NCBI GenBank assembly: GCA_036004405.1
Contig: DASYRM010000112.1
Span: 1 to 22,541 of the forward strand
Direction of reading: 5' to 3'
DNA length: 22,541 nucleotides
Source of the DNA: DASYRM01 sp036004405
Lineage (GTDB): Bacteria > Acidobacteriota > Vicinamibacteria > Vicinamibacterales > UBA2999
Shown piece after piece: positions 1 to 7,264 of the stretch (its first letter is position 1; each line of letters begins with the position of its first letter). Below the pieces are notes generated by a model, which ran no database searches, was not told the origin of the DNA, and saw nothing but the letters and a program-made list of their open reading frames with translations. A program made the position numbers and the translations under genes.

Positions 1-358
1 CGTCGGTCACTTTCACGTCGCCGTCGGCGATCTGCTGCGACTGATACCGCTGCGCCGCGCCGATGGTGCCTTCCGTTCCGTCGCTCTTGGGCGGGTAGCC
101 GGCGATCTTCATCACGATCAGCACCGCCGCTGCCGCTCCCATCAGGCTCCACAGCACCTTTTTCGCCATTTTCTTGCCTCCGCTGAATTGGACGGGCTCG
201 ACGCGGCGCGCTCGCACCGCCGGCCCCGAGGAGATTCTCGACATCACGGTCCCCACCAGATCCGCCGGCGGGTCCACATCTTTCATTGCACCGAGCATCC
301 GGGTCACTTCGTCCGGCTCGCCGAAGCTCAGAGGTTCATCGCGTTCCCGTTCGCTCAT
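1..358 (-). CDS. Putative membrane-anchored anti-sigma-like protein (C-terminus beyond window)
   Basis: The gene starts at ATG 358 and stays open to base 1, so only the first 119 residues are visible. The first ~66 residues are charged and look cytoplasmic. They are followed by one hydrophobic stretch (about residues 68-84, after Lys-Lys) and then a polar, presumably periplasmic part containing TIGAAQRYQSQQIADGD. The start overlaps the stop of the ECF sigma gene in ATGA, so the two are translationally coupled. This position and the one-TM layout suggest an anti-sigma factor or a sigma-linked signalling protein. No zinc anti-sigma motif (HxxxCxxC) is visible in the part present. An internal ATG at 169 would give only the membrane and periplasmic part, but the coding frame upstream of it is open and overlaps the sigma gene, so 358 is preferred. 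The function is inferred mainly from context. Confidence 0.6.
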   Translation of the reverse strand, partial: MSERERDEPLSFGEPDEVTRMLGAMKDVDPPADLVGTVMSRISSGPAVRARRVEPVQFSGGKKMAKKVLWSLMGAAAAVLIVMKIAGYPPKSDGTEGTIGAAQRYQSQQIADGDVKVTD

Positions 359-912
359 CGTTCGACCCGCCACTCGGCAAGCACCTCGCCGAGCCGCTGC
401 CGCGCCGAATAGAGGCGCGATTTGACCGTCTTGATCGGGATGCCCAACGTGGCGGCGATGTCGTCGTACGACAGCTCCGTGAAATGGCGGAGCACGATGA
501 CCTCGCGGTAGTCGGCCGTCAGCCCCAGGAGCGCCGCCTGCACCGCCCGCTCGCGTTCGAACGCCAGCAGGGAATCCGACGGGATTCCTGCGGCGGCCCA
601 TTCGAGCGACACCGGCTCGGAAGGCCGGCGGCTGCGAAGCACATTGAGGCACTCGTTCCGGAGGATCCGGTAGATCCAGCTGACGAACCGCTGCGACACG
701 TCGAAAGTGTCGAGGTGCTCGTAGGCCTTGACGAAGGCCGTCTGGGTGCAATCCTGCGCGTCTTCGTAGCTTCCGAGCAGCCTGAGCGCCACGTTGAACA
801 ACCCCCGTTGATAGCGAACCACGATGCCTTCGAAGGCCGCCTGGTCACCGGCCAGGCACCGTTCGATGAGCGTCTCGTCGCTCTCATTGAGGGTATACAC
901 GCGAGTCGGCAA
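355..912 (-). CDS. ECF-type RNA polymerase sigma factor (sigma-70 family)
   Basis: This 185-residue protein has normal ECF length. Region 2 is at about residues 20-95 (GDQAAFEGIVVRYQRGLFN, then DAQDCTQTAFVKAYE and FVSWIYRILRN). Region 4 is at about 130-178 (LTADYREVIVLRHF, LSYDDIAATLGIPIKTVKSRL), a typical helix-turn-helix for the -35 element. There is no large region 1 or 3. The reading frame begins at TTG 912; a GTG at 900 is an alternative start four codons later. Neither start has a clear Shine-Dalgarno sequence. The gene probably directs core RNA polymerase to a small regulon and is controlled by the overlapping membrane-anchored protein downstream. It is divergent from a STAS-domain gene with only 38 bp between the two starts. 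The family call is firm; target genes cannot be read from the window. Confidence 0.93.
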   Translation of the reverse strand: MPTRVYTLNESDETLIERCLAGDQAAFEGIVVRYQRGLFNVALRLLGSYEDAQDCTQTAFVKAYEHLDTFDVSQRFVSWIYRILRNECLNVLRSRRPSEPVSLEWAAAGIPSDSLLAFERERAVQAALLGLTADYREVIVLRHFTELSYDDIAATLGIPIKTVKSRLYSARQRLGEVLAEWRVER

Positions 913-918
913 TAAGTT

Positions 919-930
919 GGTAAGCTTACC
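919..930. promoter_or_regulatory. Perfect 12-bp palindrome in the sigma/STAS divergent gap
   Basis: GGTAAGCTTACC is its own reverse complement. It sits in the 38-bp space between the sigma start (TTG 912) and the STAS gene start (GTG 951). The position would suit a dimeric repressor or activator acting on both promoters. This is a candidate only: no regulator is identified. Confidence 0.35.
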
Positions 931-950
931 GCACCGCCCGCATTCCCGCC

Positions 951-1346
951 GTGTCGCACCAGAACGACGTCGTTTGGCACCTCAAAATCGAACACGACGA
1001 GACCGAGGGTGTCAGAGTGTTGACGGCCACCGGCCGGGTGTCGAGCCTGACCGTCGCGGAACTCGAGAAGGCGCTCGGGGCCGGCGGTGTTGCCCCCACC
1101 CGCGGCCTCGTCCTCGACCTGTCAGGCGTCGATTACATCAGCAGTCAGGGGATCCGGGCCCTGGCGAGCACCGCCACGGCGCTCGCCGAGGCTGGCCGGC
1201 CGTTCGTCGTGTGCGGGGTGCGGGATCCCGTCGGCGTGGCGTTCGCACTGGCCGGACTGGAGCCGACCCTGGCCGTCGAGCCCTCGCGGGAAGCCGCGCT
1301 CGCCCGCGCTATTTCGAGCCTTCGGGCAGGTGAAAGAGCTTGCTGA
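951..1346 (+). CDS. STAS-domain protein (anti-sigma factor antagonist-like)
   Basis: This is a single STAS domain of 131 residues, close to the usual stand-alone length. The diagnostic segment is LVLDLSGVDYISSQGIRAL (about residues 53-71). Ser-65, two residues before Gly-67, lies where SpoIIAA/RsbV-type proteins are phosphorylated; this is an alignment by eye. In that family the unphosphorylated form sequesters an anti-sigma kinase. No RsbW-like kinase is present in the window, so the partner is unknown. The start is GTG 951 without a visible Shine-Dalgarno sequence. The 3' end overlaps the convergent gene at 1309-2406 by 38 bp. It lies back to back with an ECF sigma gene, but ECF factors are not normally controlled by STAS partners, so a functional link is only a guess. 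Confidence 0.85.
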   Translation: MSHQNDVVWHLKIEHDETEGVRVLTATGRVSSLTVAELEKALGAGGVAPTRGLVLDLSGVDYISSQGIRALASTATALAEAGRPFVVCGVRDPVGVAFALAGLEPTLAVEPSREAALARAISSLRAGERAC

Positions 1347-2406
1347 CGTCGTAGTTCAAGCCGAAATACGACTGAATGGAGTCGGACCCGTCCTTCATGT
1401 CCACGTCCGCGTACAGCTGGGCGAACAAGGAGAACCCGGTGTCCCCCAGCTTCCGCATCAGCATGCCGTCGAGGATGTATCGACGGTTGCGGTTCAGCAC
1501 GAACAGCTCGGTCTTGCCAAAGCCGAATTCCAGGTAGCTGCCCTGCATCGATCCGCCGACGGCCTGGGCGCCAATCCCGACGTGGTGCGAGGCCTTGGCG
1601 TCGCCGTCGCTGCCGGCTACCTCGAGGAACCCCGGCTGGAAGTTCACGTAGATGGTCGCGGGGTGCAGGCCGGGCAGGTTGATCTGTGCCAGCTCGACGC
1701 GGACGCCGACGTAGGCTTCGAGTGAGGTGGCGTTGCGCAGCAGGAACAGCGAGGCCTTGGCGACATCCGTGCCGAACTCGGACAGCTCCTTCTTGCACGA
1801 CGGCAGCTCGGGCGTCTTGGCACAGTCGATGTCCTCGCTGCGGACGCCGTGGACCGTCTCGCCATACACCCAGATCTGCCGCGACCCTTTCTTGAGCAGC
1901 CGGTAGGCGAAGTCGACCCCGAAGACGCTGCGTTCGTGCAGCACGCCGTTGGCTTCGGGGTTCAGGTACTTGTTCAGCTCCTGGGCGCCGAAGGTGTCGA
2001 TAGCCAGGCCGATATAGGCGTTCGACTCGAAATCGAAGCGCTCGTCGCCGTATGGCCCGTCGGACTTCTCCACCTCGACGACGAGCGGCGCGCTGGCAGT
2101 ACCGTTCACGATCTGCAGCGTCACGATGTGATAGGCGTCGAGCAGCGGGATGGCCTTCACGTCGACGGAGAAGCGGCTCGCCACGCAGGTGACGTCGCCC
2201 AGGCGGATGTCCTTCCCCGCCTGGCCGGTCTTGATGACGGTCTGGATGGTTGCGCCCGAGATGCAGGTGCCGTCGATCGTCGGGACGCGCTCGCGGAGGG
2301 TGCCAACGAGCGGCGGCGTCACCTGGGCGAACGCTACGCCTCCCGTCACCCAGCCCGCCAGGACCACCGAGAGAACACGCGCGAGCGCTGTGCCGTGATG
2401 ATCCAT
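1309..2406 (-). CDS. Secreted or outer-membrane protein of unknown function
   Basis: This 365-residue protein has a clear Sec signal peptide (hydrophobic core, then GVAFAQ, cleavage near residue 28). The start is ATG 2406 with GGAGAAG five bases upstream. The mature part has no family I recognise. The C-terminal half alternates aromatic and polar residues in strand-like runs (YLEFGFGKTELFVLNR, GFSLFAQLYADVDMKD, YFGLNYDVSKLF), which would suit an outer-membrane beta-barrel or beta-sandwich. Two cysteines lie in CAKTPELPSC, a possible disulfide. It follows the PepSY-like gene by 45 bp, with a GC-rich hairpin in the gap, so it may be transcribed separately from the receptor operon. It converges on the STAS gene with a 38-bp overlap. 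Confidence 0.75.
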   Translation of the reverse strand: MDHHGTALARVLSVVLAGWVTGGVAFAQVTPPLVGTLRERVPTIDGTCISGATIQTVIKTGQAGKDIRLGDVTCVASRFSVDVKAIPLLDAYHIVTLQIVNGTASAPLVVEVEKSDGPYGDERFDFESNAYIGLAIDTFGAQELNKYLNPEANGVLHERSVFGVDFAYRLLKKGSRQIWVYGETVHGVRSEDIDCAKTPELPSCKKELSEFGTDVAKASLFLLRNATSLEAYVGVRVELAQINLPGLHPATIYVNFQPGFLEVAGSDGDAKASHHVGIGAQAVGGSMQGSYLEFGFGKTELFVLNRNRRYILDGMLMRKLGDTGFSLFAQLYADVDMKDGSDSIQSYFGLNYDVSKLFHLPEGSK

Positions 2407-2429
2407 GTGGTCTTCTCCAGCAGGATCCT

Positions 2430-2452
2430 ACGCCCTGCCCGGGCCGCGGCGT
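2430..2452. terminator. GC-rich hairpin after the PepSY-like gene
   Basis: The outer arms are ACGCC (2430-2434) and GGCGT (2448-2452), enclosing an inner GCCCGGGC palindrome. It lies in the 45-bp gap between two minus-strand genes. No T-run follows, so it could act as a partial terminator or processing site rather than a strong intrinsic terminator. Confidence 0.3.
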
Positions 2453-2802
2453 TACTTGAAGCTCACCACGGTGCCATCCGGCTTGGCCACCATCGCGGTC
2501 TTCCGGCTGCCACGCAACGTCAGCTCGTAGCGCACGTCCTTCCCGCGCGTGAACTTCATACCCGACACAAAGATCGCGCGACGGTGGGAATGCACGGCAT
2601 CAGCCACCGGCTTTGGCAGGTCCGTTTCGTCCACCTGCTCCCCGACCTCTATCAACGTGCCGCGCTCGTCATACCGCACAACCTTGCGGCGGCCCTTCTC
2701 CACGGACTCCACGGTCCGCTGGGCCAGAGCCGTCGTGGCCACCGCCATCAGGAGCACCACGGCCATGACCACTCGACTCGTCCAACCTGCACGCTGCCGC
2801 AT
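2452..2802 (-). CDS. Small secreted PepSY-like protein
   Basis: The start is taken at ATG 2802 because AGGAG lies about ten bases upstream and because the longer frame (from 2841) would overlap the upstream gene. This gives 116 residues. Residues 1-27 are a signal peptide (VVMAVVLLMAVATTALA). The mature part has one PepSY-like unit: ERGTLIEVGEQVDETDLPKP, then AVHSHRRAIFVSGMKF, then YELTLRG and VAKPDGTVVSF. The order helix followed by strands, with K-x-D-G at the end, is seen in periplasmic PepSY/BLIP-like repeats, whose ligands are mostly unknown. It begins 14 bp after the TiaS-like gene and is probably co-transcribed with it. Confidence 0.7.
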   Translation of the reverse strand: MRQRAGWTSRVVMAVVLLMAVATTALAQRTVESVEKGRRKVVRYDERGTLIEVGEQVDETDLPKPVADAVHSHRRAIFVSGMKFTRGKDVRYELTLRGSRKTAMVAKPDGTVVSFK

Positions 2803-2816
2803 GTTGTTCTCGACTC

Positions 2817-3521
2817 CTATTTGATGCGCTGGGCCCGCCACGGACCACCCGGTACGTCGGGCGGATCAACGAACAGTACGATCCGCCGGGCGCGCCAGTT
2901 GGGACGCAGGCGCTTCCCCAGATCGATCAGATCGCCATCGAACGTCTGGCCGGCGGGTGGACGGATCTCCACGCCGCGCGCGCGAACATCGGTCGCGGGC
3001 TGCACGCCGCGCAGCTCGTCCGGCCACGGCCAGCCGTCGCTGTGCACGACCTTGCCGTCGTCGCCGCCGGCCCCCAGCGCCACCGCCGCGAGGGCGCCGA
3101 TGATGCCCTGGTTGGTGCCACCCAGCCCCTCGAGATGGCACCCGGATCGATCCGCCACCGTGCGGGCGTCGCCTTGCGTCACCATCTCGGTCTTGGCACG
3201 CGCGGCAAACGCGGTCATCTCGGGCGAGACGGCCTCGGCCACCGCGAGCCCGGGATCGCTGCCTTCGACGTACCACTCGCGCATCACCTCGCGCACCCGA
3301 TCGATCAGCGCATCGCGCGGCACGTCAGCCCCCCGCGGAAGTTGAATGGAGGCGGAGCCGTTGCCGCTGGTGTACGGCACGCGCGGGTCGAAGAACAGCT
3401 GATGGCGGCAGATGATCGCTCCCGCGGCGAGGGGACCCAGCCGACCCACGAGGAGTCGCGCCAGCTGGTTCGTCCCCGGGCTGCCGACGATGTCGGTGTC
3501 GTCGATGCCGACGTAGATCAC
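2817..3521 (-). CDS. TiaS-like GIDDTD-domain protein (bacterial, lacks C-terminal tRNA-binding domains)
   Basis: The start is GTG 3521, overlapping the stop of the upstream gene as GTGA; the longer open frame above it reads as a shadow. The protein is 234 residues. VIYVGIDDTD at residues 1-10 matches the signature that opens archaeal tRNA(Ile2) agmatidine synthetase (TiaS), where this domain is an ATP-dependent kinase-like module. Later parallels are RHQLFFDPRVPYTSGNGSAS (about 50-69) and GTNQGIIGALAAVALG (about 150-165), like the substrate and GAxAA segments of TiaS. The protein is only about half the length of TiaS, and no zinc ribbon or OB fold follows. A tRNA substrate is therefore unlikely, and bacteria normally use TilS for this tRNA. 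It may be a kinase acting on a small molecule. The substrate is unknown; the receptor and membrane protein encoded upstream hint at something imported. Confidence 0.7.
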   Translation of the reverse strand: MIYVGIDDTDIVGSPGTNQLARLLVGRLGPLAAGAIICRHQLFFDPRVPYTSGNGSASIQLPRGADVPRDALIDRVREVMREWYVEGSDPGLAVAEAVSPEMTAFAARAKTEMVTQGDARTVADRSGCHLEGLGGTNQGIIGALAAVALGAGGDDGKVVHSDGWPWPDELRGVQPATDVRARGVEIRPPAGQTFDGDLIDLGKRLRPNWRARRIVLFVDPPDVPGGPWRAQRIK

Positions 3522-4078
3522 GCCCCGGGATGCTCCGAACGTCTGTGGACGAGAGAAAGCGCGCCGAGCAGGCCGGCGACGAGGCCCGACAGCGTATAGG
3601 TGACGATCGCCTGCGTCCACCAGCTGTCGAAGGGGCGTCCGTCCGCGATGTCGAATCCCAGAAGCTTCGGCAGAGCGCGGGCACCCAGCGCCAGAAGGTT
3701 GGTCGCCACGCCCGCGAGAACGAGCGCGCCATAGGACCACCAGGCGCTGCCGGCTTTCAGCAGCGCCACATCCATCATCGGGCCCAGCAGGAACAGGCTG
3801 ATGGTTGCGCCGGAGCCGAAGCTCGCGCCGCCCAGCGAGGCGAGCCACGCGGTGCCCAGCGCGCCCGCGCTCATCACCGTTCCGGCGAGGCGACGGGGCG
3901 CGAGCGACCGTCCGAGCGCCATGGGTAGGGCGGCCAGCACGATCGAATGGCCGGGGATGCGCAGCCCCAGCTTCACGTAGGCCACGGCCAGAGCCGCGGT
4001 GGCGCCGAACCCCACGAGCAGGGCGACGTCCGCCACCGAGACACGCCGCGAGGCCACGGCAACCGGAACGCTGATCAT
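3518..4078 (-). CDS. Small polytopic inner-membrane protein (possible transporter component)
   Basis: ATG 4078 overlaps the stop of the TonB-dependent receptor (ATGA). The 186-residue protein has about five hydrophobic segments: VADVALLVGFGATAALAVAYV, the GHSIVLAALPMALG region, the TVMSAGALGTAWLASLG region, ISLFLLGPMMDVALL, and two at the C-terminal half (YGALVLAGVATNLLALG, IVTYTLSGLVAGLLGALSLV). Length and hydropathy resemble substrate-specific (S) subunits of ECF vitamin transporters, but I see no diagnostic S-component motif and no EcfA/EcfT genes nearby. The 4-bp overlaps on both sides tie it to an outer-membrane receptor and to the TiaS-like protein. Inner-membrane passage of the receptor's ligand is therefore a reasonable but unproven role. 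Confidence 0.7.
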   Translation of the reverse strand: MISVPVAVASRRVSVADVALLVGFGATAALAVAYVKLGLRIPGHSIVLAALPMALGRSLAPRRLAGTVMSAGALGTAWLASLGGASFGSGATISLFLLGPMMDVALLKAGSAWWSYGALVLAGVATNLLALGARALPKLLGFDIADGRPFDSWWTQAIVTYTLSGLVAGLLGALSLVHRRSEHPGA

Positions 4079-6093
4079 TTCACACCAACTCGAAGCGTCA
4101 TGAGCGCCATTCGCCCTTCTCGTGGCAACGCGTACGCCTGATCGTACAGGCGATCGAAGAGATTGGTCACGTCCAGCGCCAGGTCGACGCGGCGTGCGAG
4201 CGTCTGGGTGAATCCCACATCGACGAGCGAATACCCGCCGGCCGTCCGCTGCAGCGTGGCGGCGCCGCGCGAGTCGTACAACTGTGAGCCGGTCCGGGAG
4301 ACCGCCCCGCGCACCGCGGATCGAGCCACCGGTGTCCAGACCCACGCGAGGCTGCCGCGGTGACGGGGCCGCGTCTGCAGCGGACGGTGTGCGGCCACGT
4401 CGTCGGCGTCGAGAAAGCTGTACGCCCCTGTCAGGTTCACACTCGGAACCGGTGCCGACTCGATCGTCAGCTCGGCGCCGCGGAAACGGTAGTTCTGGCC
4501 GTTCTCGAACGGCTGACCCGAGAACCGCTCGATGAAGTCGTGGGCCTCGGTGTCGAAGAACGAGACGCCGACGGTCGAGGCCTTGCCGATCCGATAGTCC
4601 ACGCCGGTATCGAGGCCATAGGCGTGCTCGGCCCGCAGCGCGGGGTTCCCGGACGCGCTGTTGAACAGCTGATCGATGGACGGCACGCGCACTTTCCGCG
4701 TCACGGATGCGTGCAGGCGCACTGCCGCGGTTGCGTCGAACGACAGGCCGGCGATCCAGGTCGGCTCAACCGTCTGCTCGGTGTCGGGGCGCTGCTGTAG
4801 GTTGACCGATGCGCCGAGCACCACGCCCACGCGCGGAGCCGGGCGCATCTGCCACTCGGCGCCGCTCGAGTACACGTCGACGTGACGATCGATCGAGAAG
4901 GCACGCACGTTGAACGTCGCCGGCTGGTTGCCGCCCCCGCCGCGTCCACCGCCCCCGCCACCTCCAGAGCCGCCAACCGCGACGTCCCGAATGACCCCAT
5001 TCGAGTCGAACGCTTCACGCCGTTGGTTGACCGACAGCCGCAGCCATCCCAGCCGCCCGAGGTCGAGCCGGCCGAGCGCACTGCTGCCGGTGACGGTGGT
5101 GCGCTCTCTCGACTGAAAGGTCCCCGAGACGAGCGGATCGTCCATGGAAGAGTAGGTGTCGTCGTCGTAGCGCGATCGGTCCTCGCGCTGGGCGTTGCGG
5201 TAGACCCAGCCCCGCACGTTGAAGCGGCGCCACGGCGCCAGGTTGAGGGAGACCTGCCCGGACGCGGCGCGGTAGTCCTCGACGCGCTCGAAGCGCGGCG
5301 TCTGCGCGAAGATGTCGGCGGGATCGTTGATCGTGCTCCCGGGCACGCCGTACTGGCCGGTACCGAACGACCACTCCGACGCGAGCGACACGGCCGGCGA
5401 GAAGCGATAGCCGACCGAGCCGCGGACGTCGCGACGATCGCGATCGCTGTTCTGGCGGCGGCCGCCGTCCTCGAGCGCGGTCGGCGTAAACGACCCCGGC
5501 AGCCTGAACCCGCTGGTGTCGAACGCCATGGCGGTAGCCGCGAGCGACCAGTTCCCGACGGTCCGCGCAAACCGGCCGGCGGCGCCCTGCTGATCGGGCG
5601 TGCCACCATTCACCTCGAGCCTGGCGTCGGGCTCGCCGTCCATCGTGGTGATCTCGATGACGGCCGCCATGGCGTTGTCGCCGTAGAGCAGCGAGCTGCT
5701 GCTGTAGCTCACCTTGATCTCACGAATGGACGCCGTCGGAATACGCGCGGGATCGAACTGGCCGTCCGCCGTCGAATTGGCGGGCACACCGTTGATCAAC
5801 AGGAGGACGTGCCGCGACCGGAAGCCGCGCACGTCGATGCGAGGCGTGCCGTCGCCTCCCGTGCGGACGTGTACGCCGGGCAGCAGCCGGAGCGCATCGT
5901 CGAGCGTTCGCGCGTTGCGCGCCTCGAGCTCGGCGCGGCCGATCCGACGAGTCGTCCCGACGGCCTCGACGAGCTCGGAAGACTCGGTGACGGTCACCGA
6001 GAAGTCCGGAGAGGTCTGCGCCGCGGACAGCCGCGGCACCATGGCGACCAGCAACAGCAGCGTTCGAAGGCGGAGCAATCGCAGAATGGGCAC
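4075..6093 (-). CDS. TonB-dependent outer-membrane receptor
   Basis: GTG 6093 is chosen because a signal peptide begins right after it (LRLLRLRTLLLLVAMVPRLS, cleavage near AAQ, residue 25); about 180 further open codons upstream read as non-coding. The protein is 672 residues, which is short for the family and close to BtuB-sized receptors. A TonB-box-like FSVTVTES is at about residue 31. The plug follows (LDDALRLLPGVHVRTGGDG, IDVRGFRSRHVLLLINGVP, DNAMAAVIEITT). The rest is beta-barrel, ending with VDLALDVTNLFDRLYDQAY and MTLRVGVK; the last residue is Lys rather than the common aromatic. An extracellular-type loop at about 370-392 carries a run of glycines. It heads an overlapping operon with a membrane protein and a TiaS-like protein. 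The ligand is unknown; vitamin- or nucleoside-like compounds are possible from context. Confidence 0.93.
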   Translation of the reverse strand: MPILRLLRLRTLLLLVAMVPRLSAAQTSPDFSVTVTESSELVEAVGTTRRIGRAELEARNARTLDDALRLLPGVHVRTGGDGTPRIDVRGFRSRHVLLLINGVPANSTADGQFDPARIPTASIREIKVSYSSSSLLYGDNAMAAVIEITTMDGEPDARLEVNGGTPDQQGAAGRFARTVGNWSLAATAMAFDTSGFRLPGSFTPTALEDGGRRQNSDRDRRDVRGSVGYRFSPAVSLASEWSFGTGQYGVPGSTINDPADIFAQTPRFERVEDYRAASGQVSLNLAPWRRFNVRGWVYRNAQREDRSRYDDDTYSSMDDPLVSGTFQSRERTTVTGSSALGRLDLGRLGWLRLSVNQRREAFDSNGVIRDVAVGGSGGGGGGGRGGGGNQPATFNVRAFSIDRHVDVYSSGAEWQMRPAPRVGVVLGASVNLQQRPDTEQTVEPTWIAGLSFDATAAVRLHASVTRKVRVPSIDQLFNSASGNPALRAEHAYGLDTGVDYRIGKASTVGVSFFDTEAHDFIERFSGQPFENGQNYRFRGAELTIESAPVPSVNLTGAYSFLDADDVAAHRPLQTRPRHRGSLAWVWTPVARSAVRGAVSRTGSQLYDSRGAATLQRTAGGYSLVDVGFTQTLARRVDLALDVTNLFDRLYDQAYALPREGRMALMTLRVGVK

Positions 6094-6100
6094 CCCCGCG

Positions 6101-6106
6101 ATTATC
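6101..6106 (-). promoter_or_regulatory. Possible -10 element of the receptor operon
   Basis: On the minus strand GATAAT ends seven bases before the GTG start at 6093. A transcript beginning at the usual distance would start on or next to the start codon, giving a leaderless mRNA. TTGGCG lies 19 bases upstream as a weak -35. No Shine-Dalgarno sequence competes convincingly. Confidence 0.25.
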
Positions 6107-6158
6107 CGTAGCTCGGCGCGCACGGCGCCAATCGATTCCCTCGATACTCTGAGAGGCT

Positions 6159-6174
6159 GGGCCGATGACGGCCC
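6159..6174. terminator. Stem-loop at the stop codon of the DUF2278 gene
   Basis: The arms GGGCCG and CGGCCC (6 bp, loop of 4) directly follow, and share a base with, the TAG stop of the DUF2278 gene on the minus strand. There is no T-run. The hairpin would separate that gene from the receptor operon 80 bp downstream. Confidence 0.4.
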
Positions 6175-7169
6175 TAGAACGCCACTGTCCAGCCCTGCCG
6201 TGCGGCCTCCGCCTTCGTGTAGGACACGCCGTGCACCTTCAATCCGGCGCCATCGAGCAGCGTGATCAGCCCGCCGTCGTTCGAAAGCGGCACGTCCACG
6301 GGCAGTGTCACGGTGAGAGTGGCGCCGGCCTGGATCACGCCGGCGAGCGGGCACTTCGCTTTGTTGCGGTTGGCAATCGCCCACCCGGCGAGCGGCTGGT
6401 CGGCGTCGGTAACGTTGAGGAGCGTCACCGTCTCGTGGCCCTGATCGCCGCCGTGCGGGTTGACGAGCGCCGCCACGATACGGATCCGCAGATCCGGTTC
6501 GCCATCTGGAACGGGCGTGGCAATCGCGTGGCCGGTGACGTCGTCGGTGTGCCAGCTCTGCGACTGGAACTTGAGGAACACGGCAGTCCAGCGATCGATG
6601 GACGGGAAATGCACGAGCAGGCCGCCGTCCTGCCACACCCCGTCGTCATTCACGAACTGTCCGCTGTTGCCCTGGTTCATGTGGATGTCGTGAATGCCGT
6701 TGCCTGGCAGGAACCCGAAGATCTTGTCGCGCAGGCCGTCTTCCGGCCCCCATCGCTGGCCGAAGGCGTACACGAGCGCGTCCTCTTCCGCAACCGCCGC
6801 CTGCACGACACGATCGAGCTGGTCGTTCAGATCGTCGTCGGGGCCGGGGAGGTTCATCGGCAGCGGCCGCATGCGGGTGCGGTCGAAGAGGTTCCCGCGG
6901 ATATAGTCGAGGCCGCCGTCGGCCGGCTGGAACCCGAGACGATAGAACCCGGGCGCGCGGCTCCGCAGCGATGCCGTCAGGGGATGATGGAAGTCGTCGT
7001 CCACGAGGTACTCGACCTCGGACGGCGCCAGCTGCGATTTCACGTTCAGCGCGATGCGGTATTCGGTGGTGTCGTCGACGACGTGAACCTGATAGTGCGC
7101 GTTCGTGCCCCGGCCAGGCACGCCGTGCAGTGGCCGGCCGACGAGCAGTCCGTACTTGGCGATGGGCAT
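6174..7169 (-). CDS. DUF2278 (YukJ-like) protein with a C-terminal lamin-tail-like domain
   Basis: The start is set at ATG 7169 because GGGAGGA lies at Shine-Dalgarno distance; an in-frame ATG at 7187 would place that sequence inside the gene. The 331-residue protein opens with PIAKYGLLVGRPLHG and THYQVHV-like text (NAHYQVHVVDD), the start of the DUF2278/YukJ family. Mid-protein features are DALVYAFGQRWGP, GIHDIHMNQGNSG and DGVWQDGGLLVHFP, the conserved core with clustered His, Asp and Asn that looks like a metal or active site. Residues ~240-331 (TVTLLNVTDADQPLAGWAI, then CPLAGVIQAGATLTVTLP and GGLITLLDGAGLKVHGVSY) look like an LTD beta-sandwich. No signal peptide is seen. The biochemical role of the family is not established. 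Confidence 0.85.
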   Translation of the reverse strand: MPIAKYGLLVGRPLHGVPGRGTNAHYQVHVVDDTTEYRIALNVKSQLAPSEVEYLVDDDFHHPLTASLRSRAPGFYRLGFQPADGGLDYIRGNLFDRTRMRPLPMNLPGPDDDLNDQLDRVVQAAVAEEDALVYAFGQRWGPEDGLRDKIFGFLPGNGIHDIHMNQGNSGQFVNDDGVWQDGGLLVHFPSIDRWTAVFLKFQSQSWHTDDVTGHAIATPVPDGEPDLRIRIVAALVNPHGGDQGHETVTLLNVTDADQPLAGWAIANRNKAKCPLAGVIQAGATLTVTLPVDVPLSNDGGLITLLDGAGLKVHGVSYTKAEAARQGWTVAF

Positions 7170-7264
7170 GGGGTCGGGTCCTCCCAATACATAACGATTC
7201 GCGGCGGGCCATTGAACACTCGAACGTCATTGCTACCGCAACTCAGCCTGCATAACATGAGCCC

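Noticed and set aside
1849..3345. A 498-codon plus-strand frame
   Set aside because: It covers the antisense of three better-supported minus-strand genes and its composition changes abruptly along its length.
3522..3848. N-terminal extension of the TiaS-like frame
   Set aside because: It lies out of frame within the membrane-protein gene and has no protein-like features; GIDDTD begins five codons after GTG 3521, as in TiaS.
4882..6111. A 409-codon plus-strand frame across the receptor gene
   Set aside because: Antisense shadow, without recognisable domains or an initiation site.
6094..6173. A cobalamin or other riboswitch upstream of the receptor
   Set aside because: The gap is only 80 bp and contains no B12-box-like or other aptamer sequence that I could recognise.
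6094..6636. N-terminal extension of the TonB-dependent receptor frame
   Set aside because: The extension is Arg-rich shadow of the DUF2278 gene; a proper signal peptide begins at GTG 6093.
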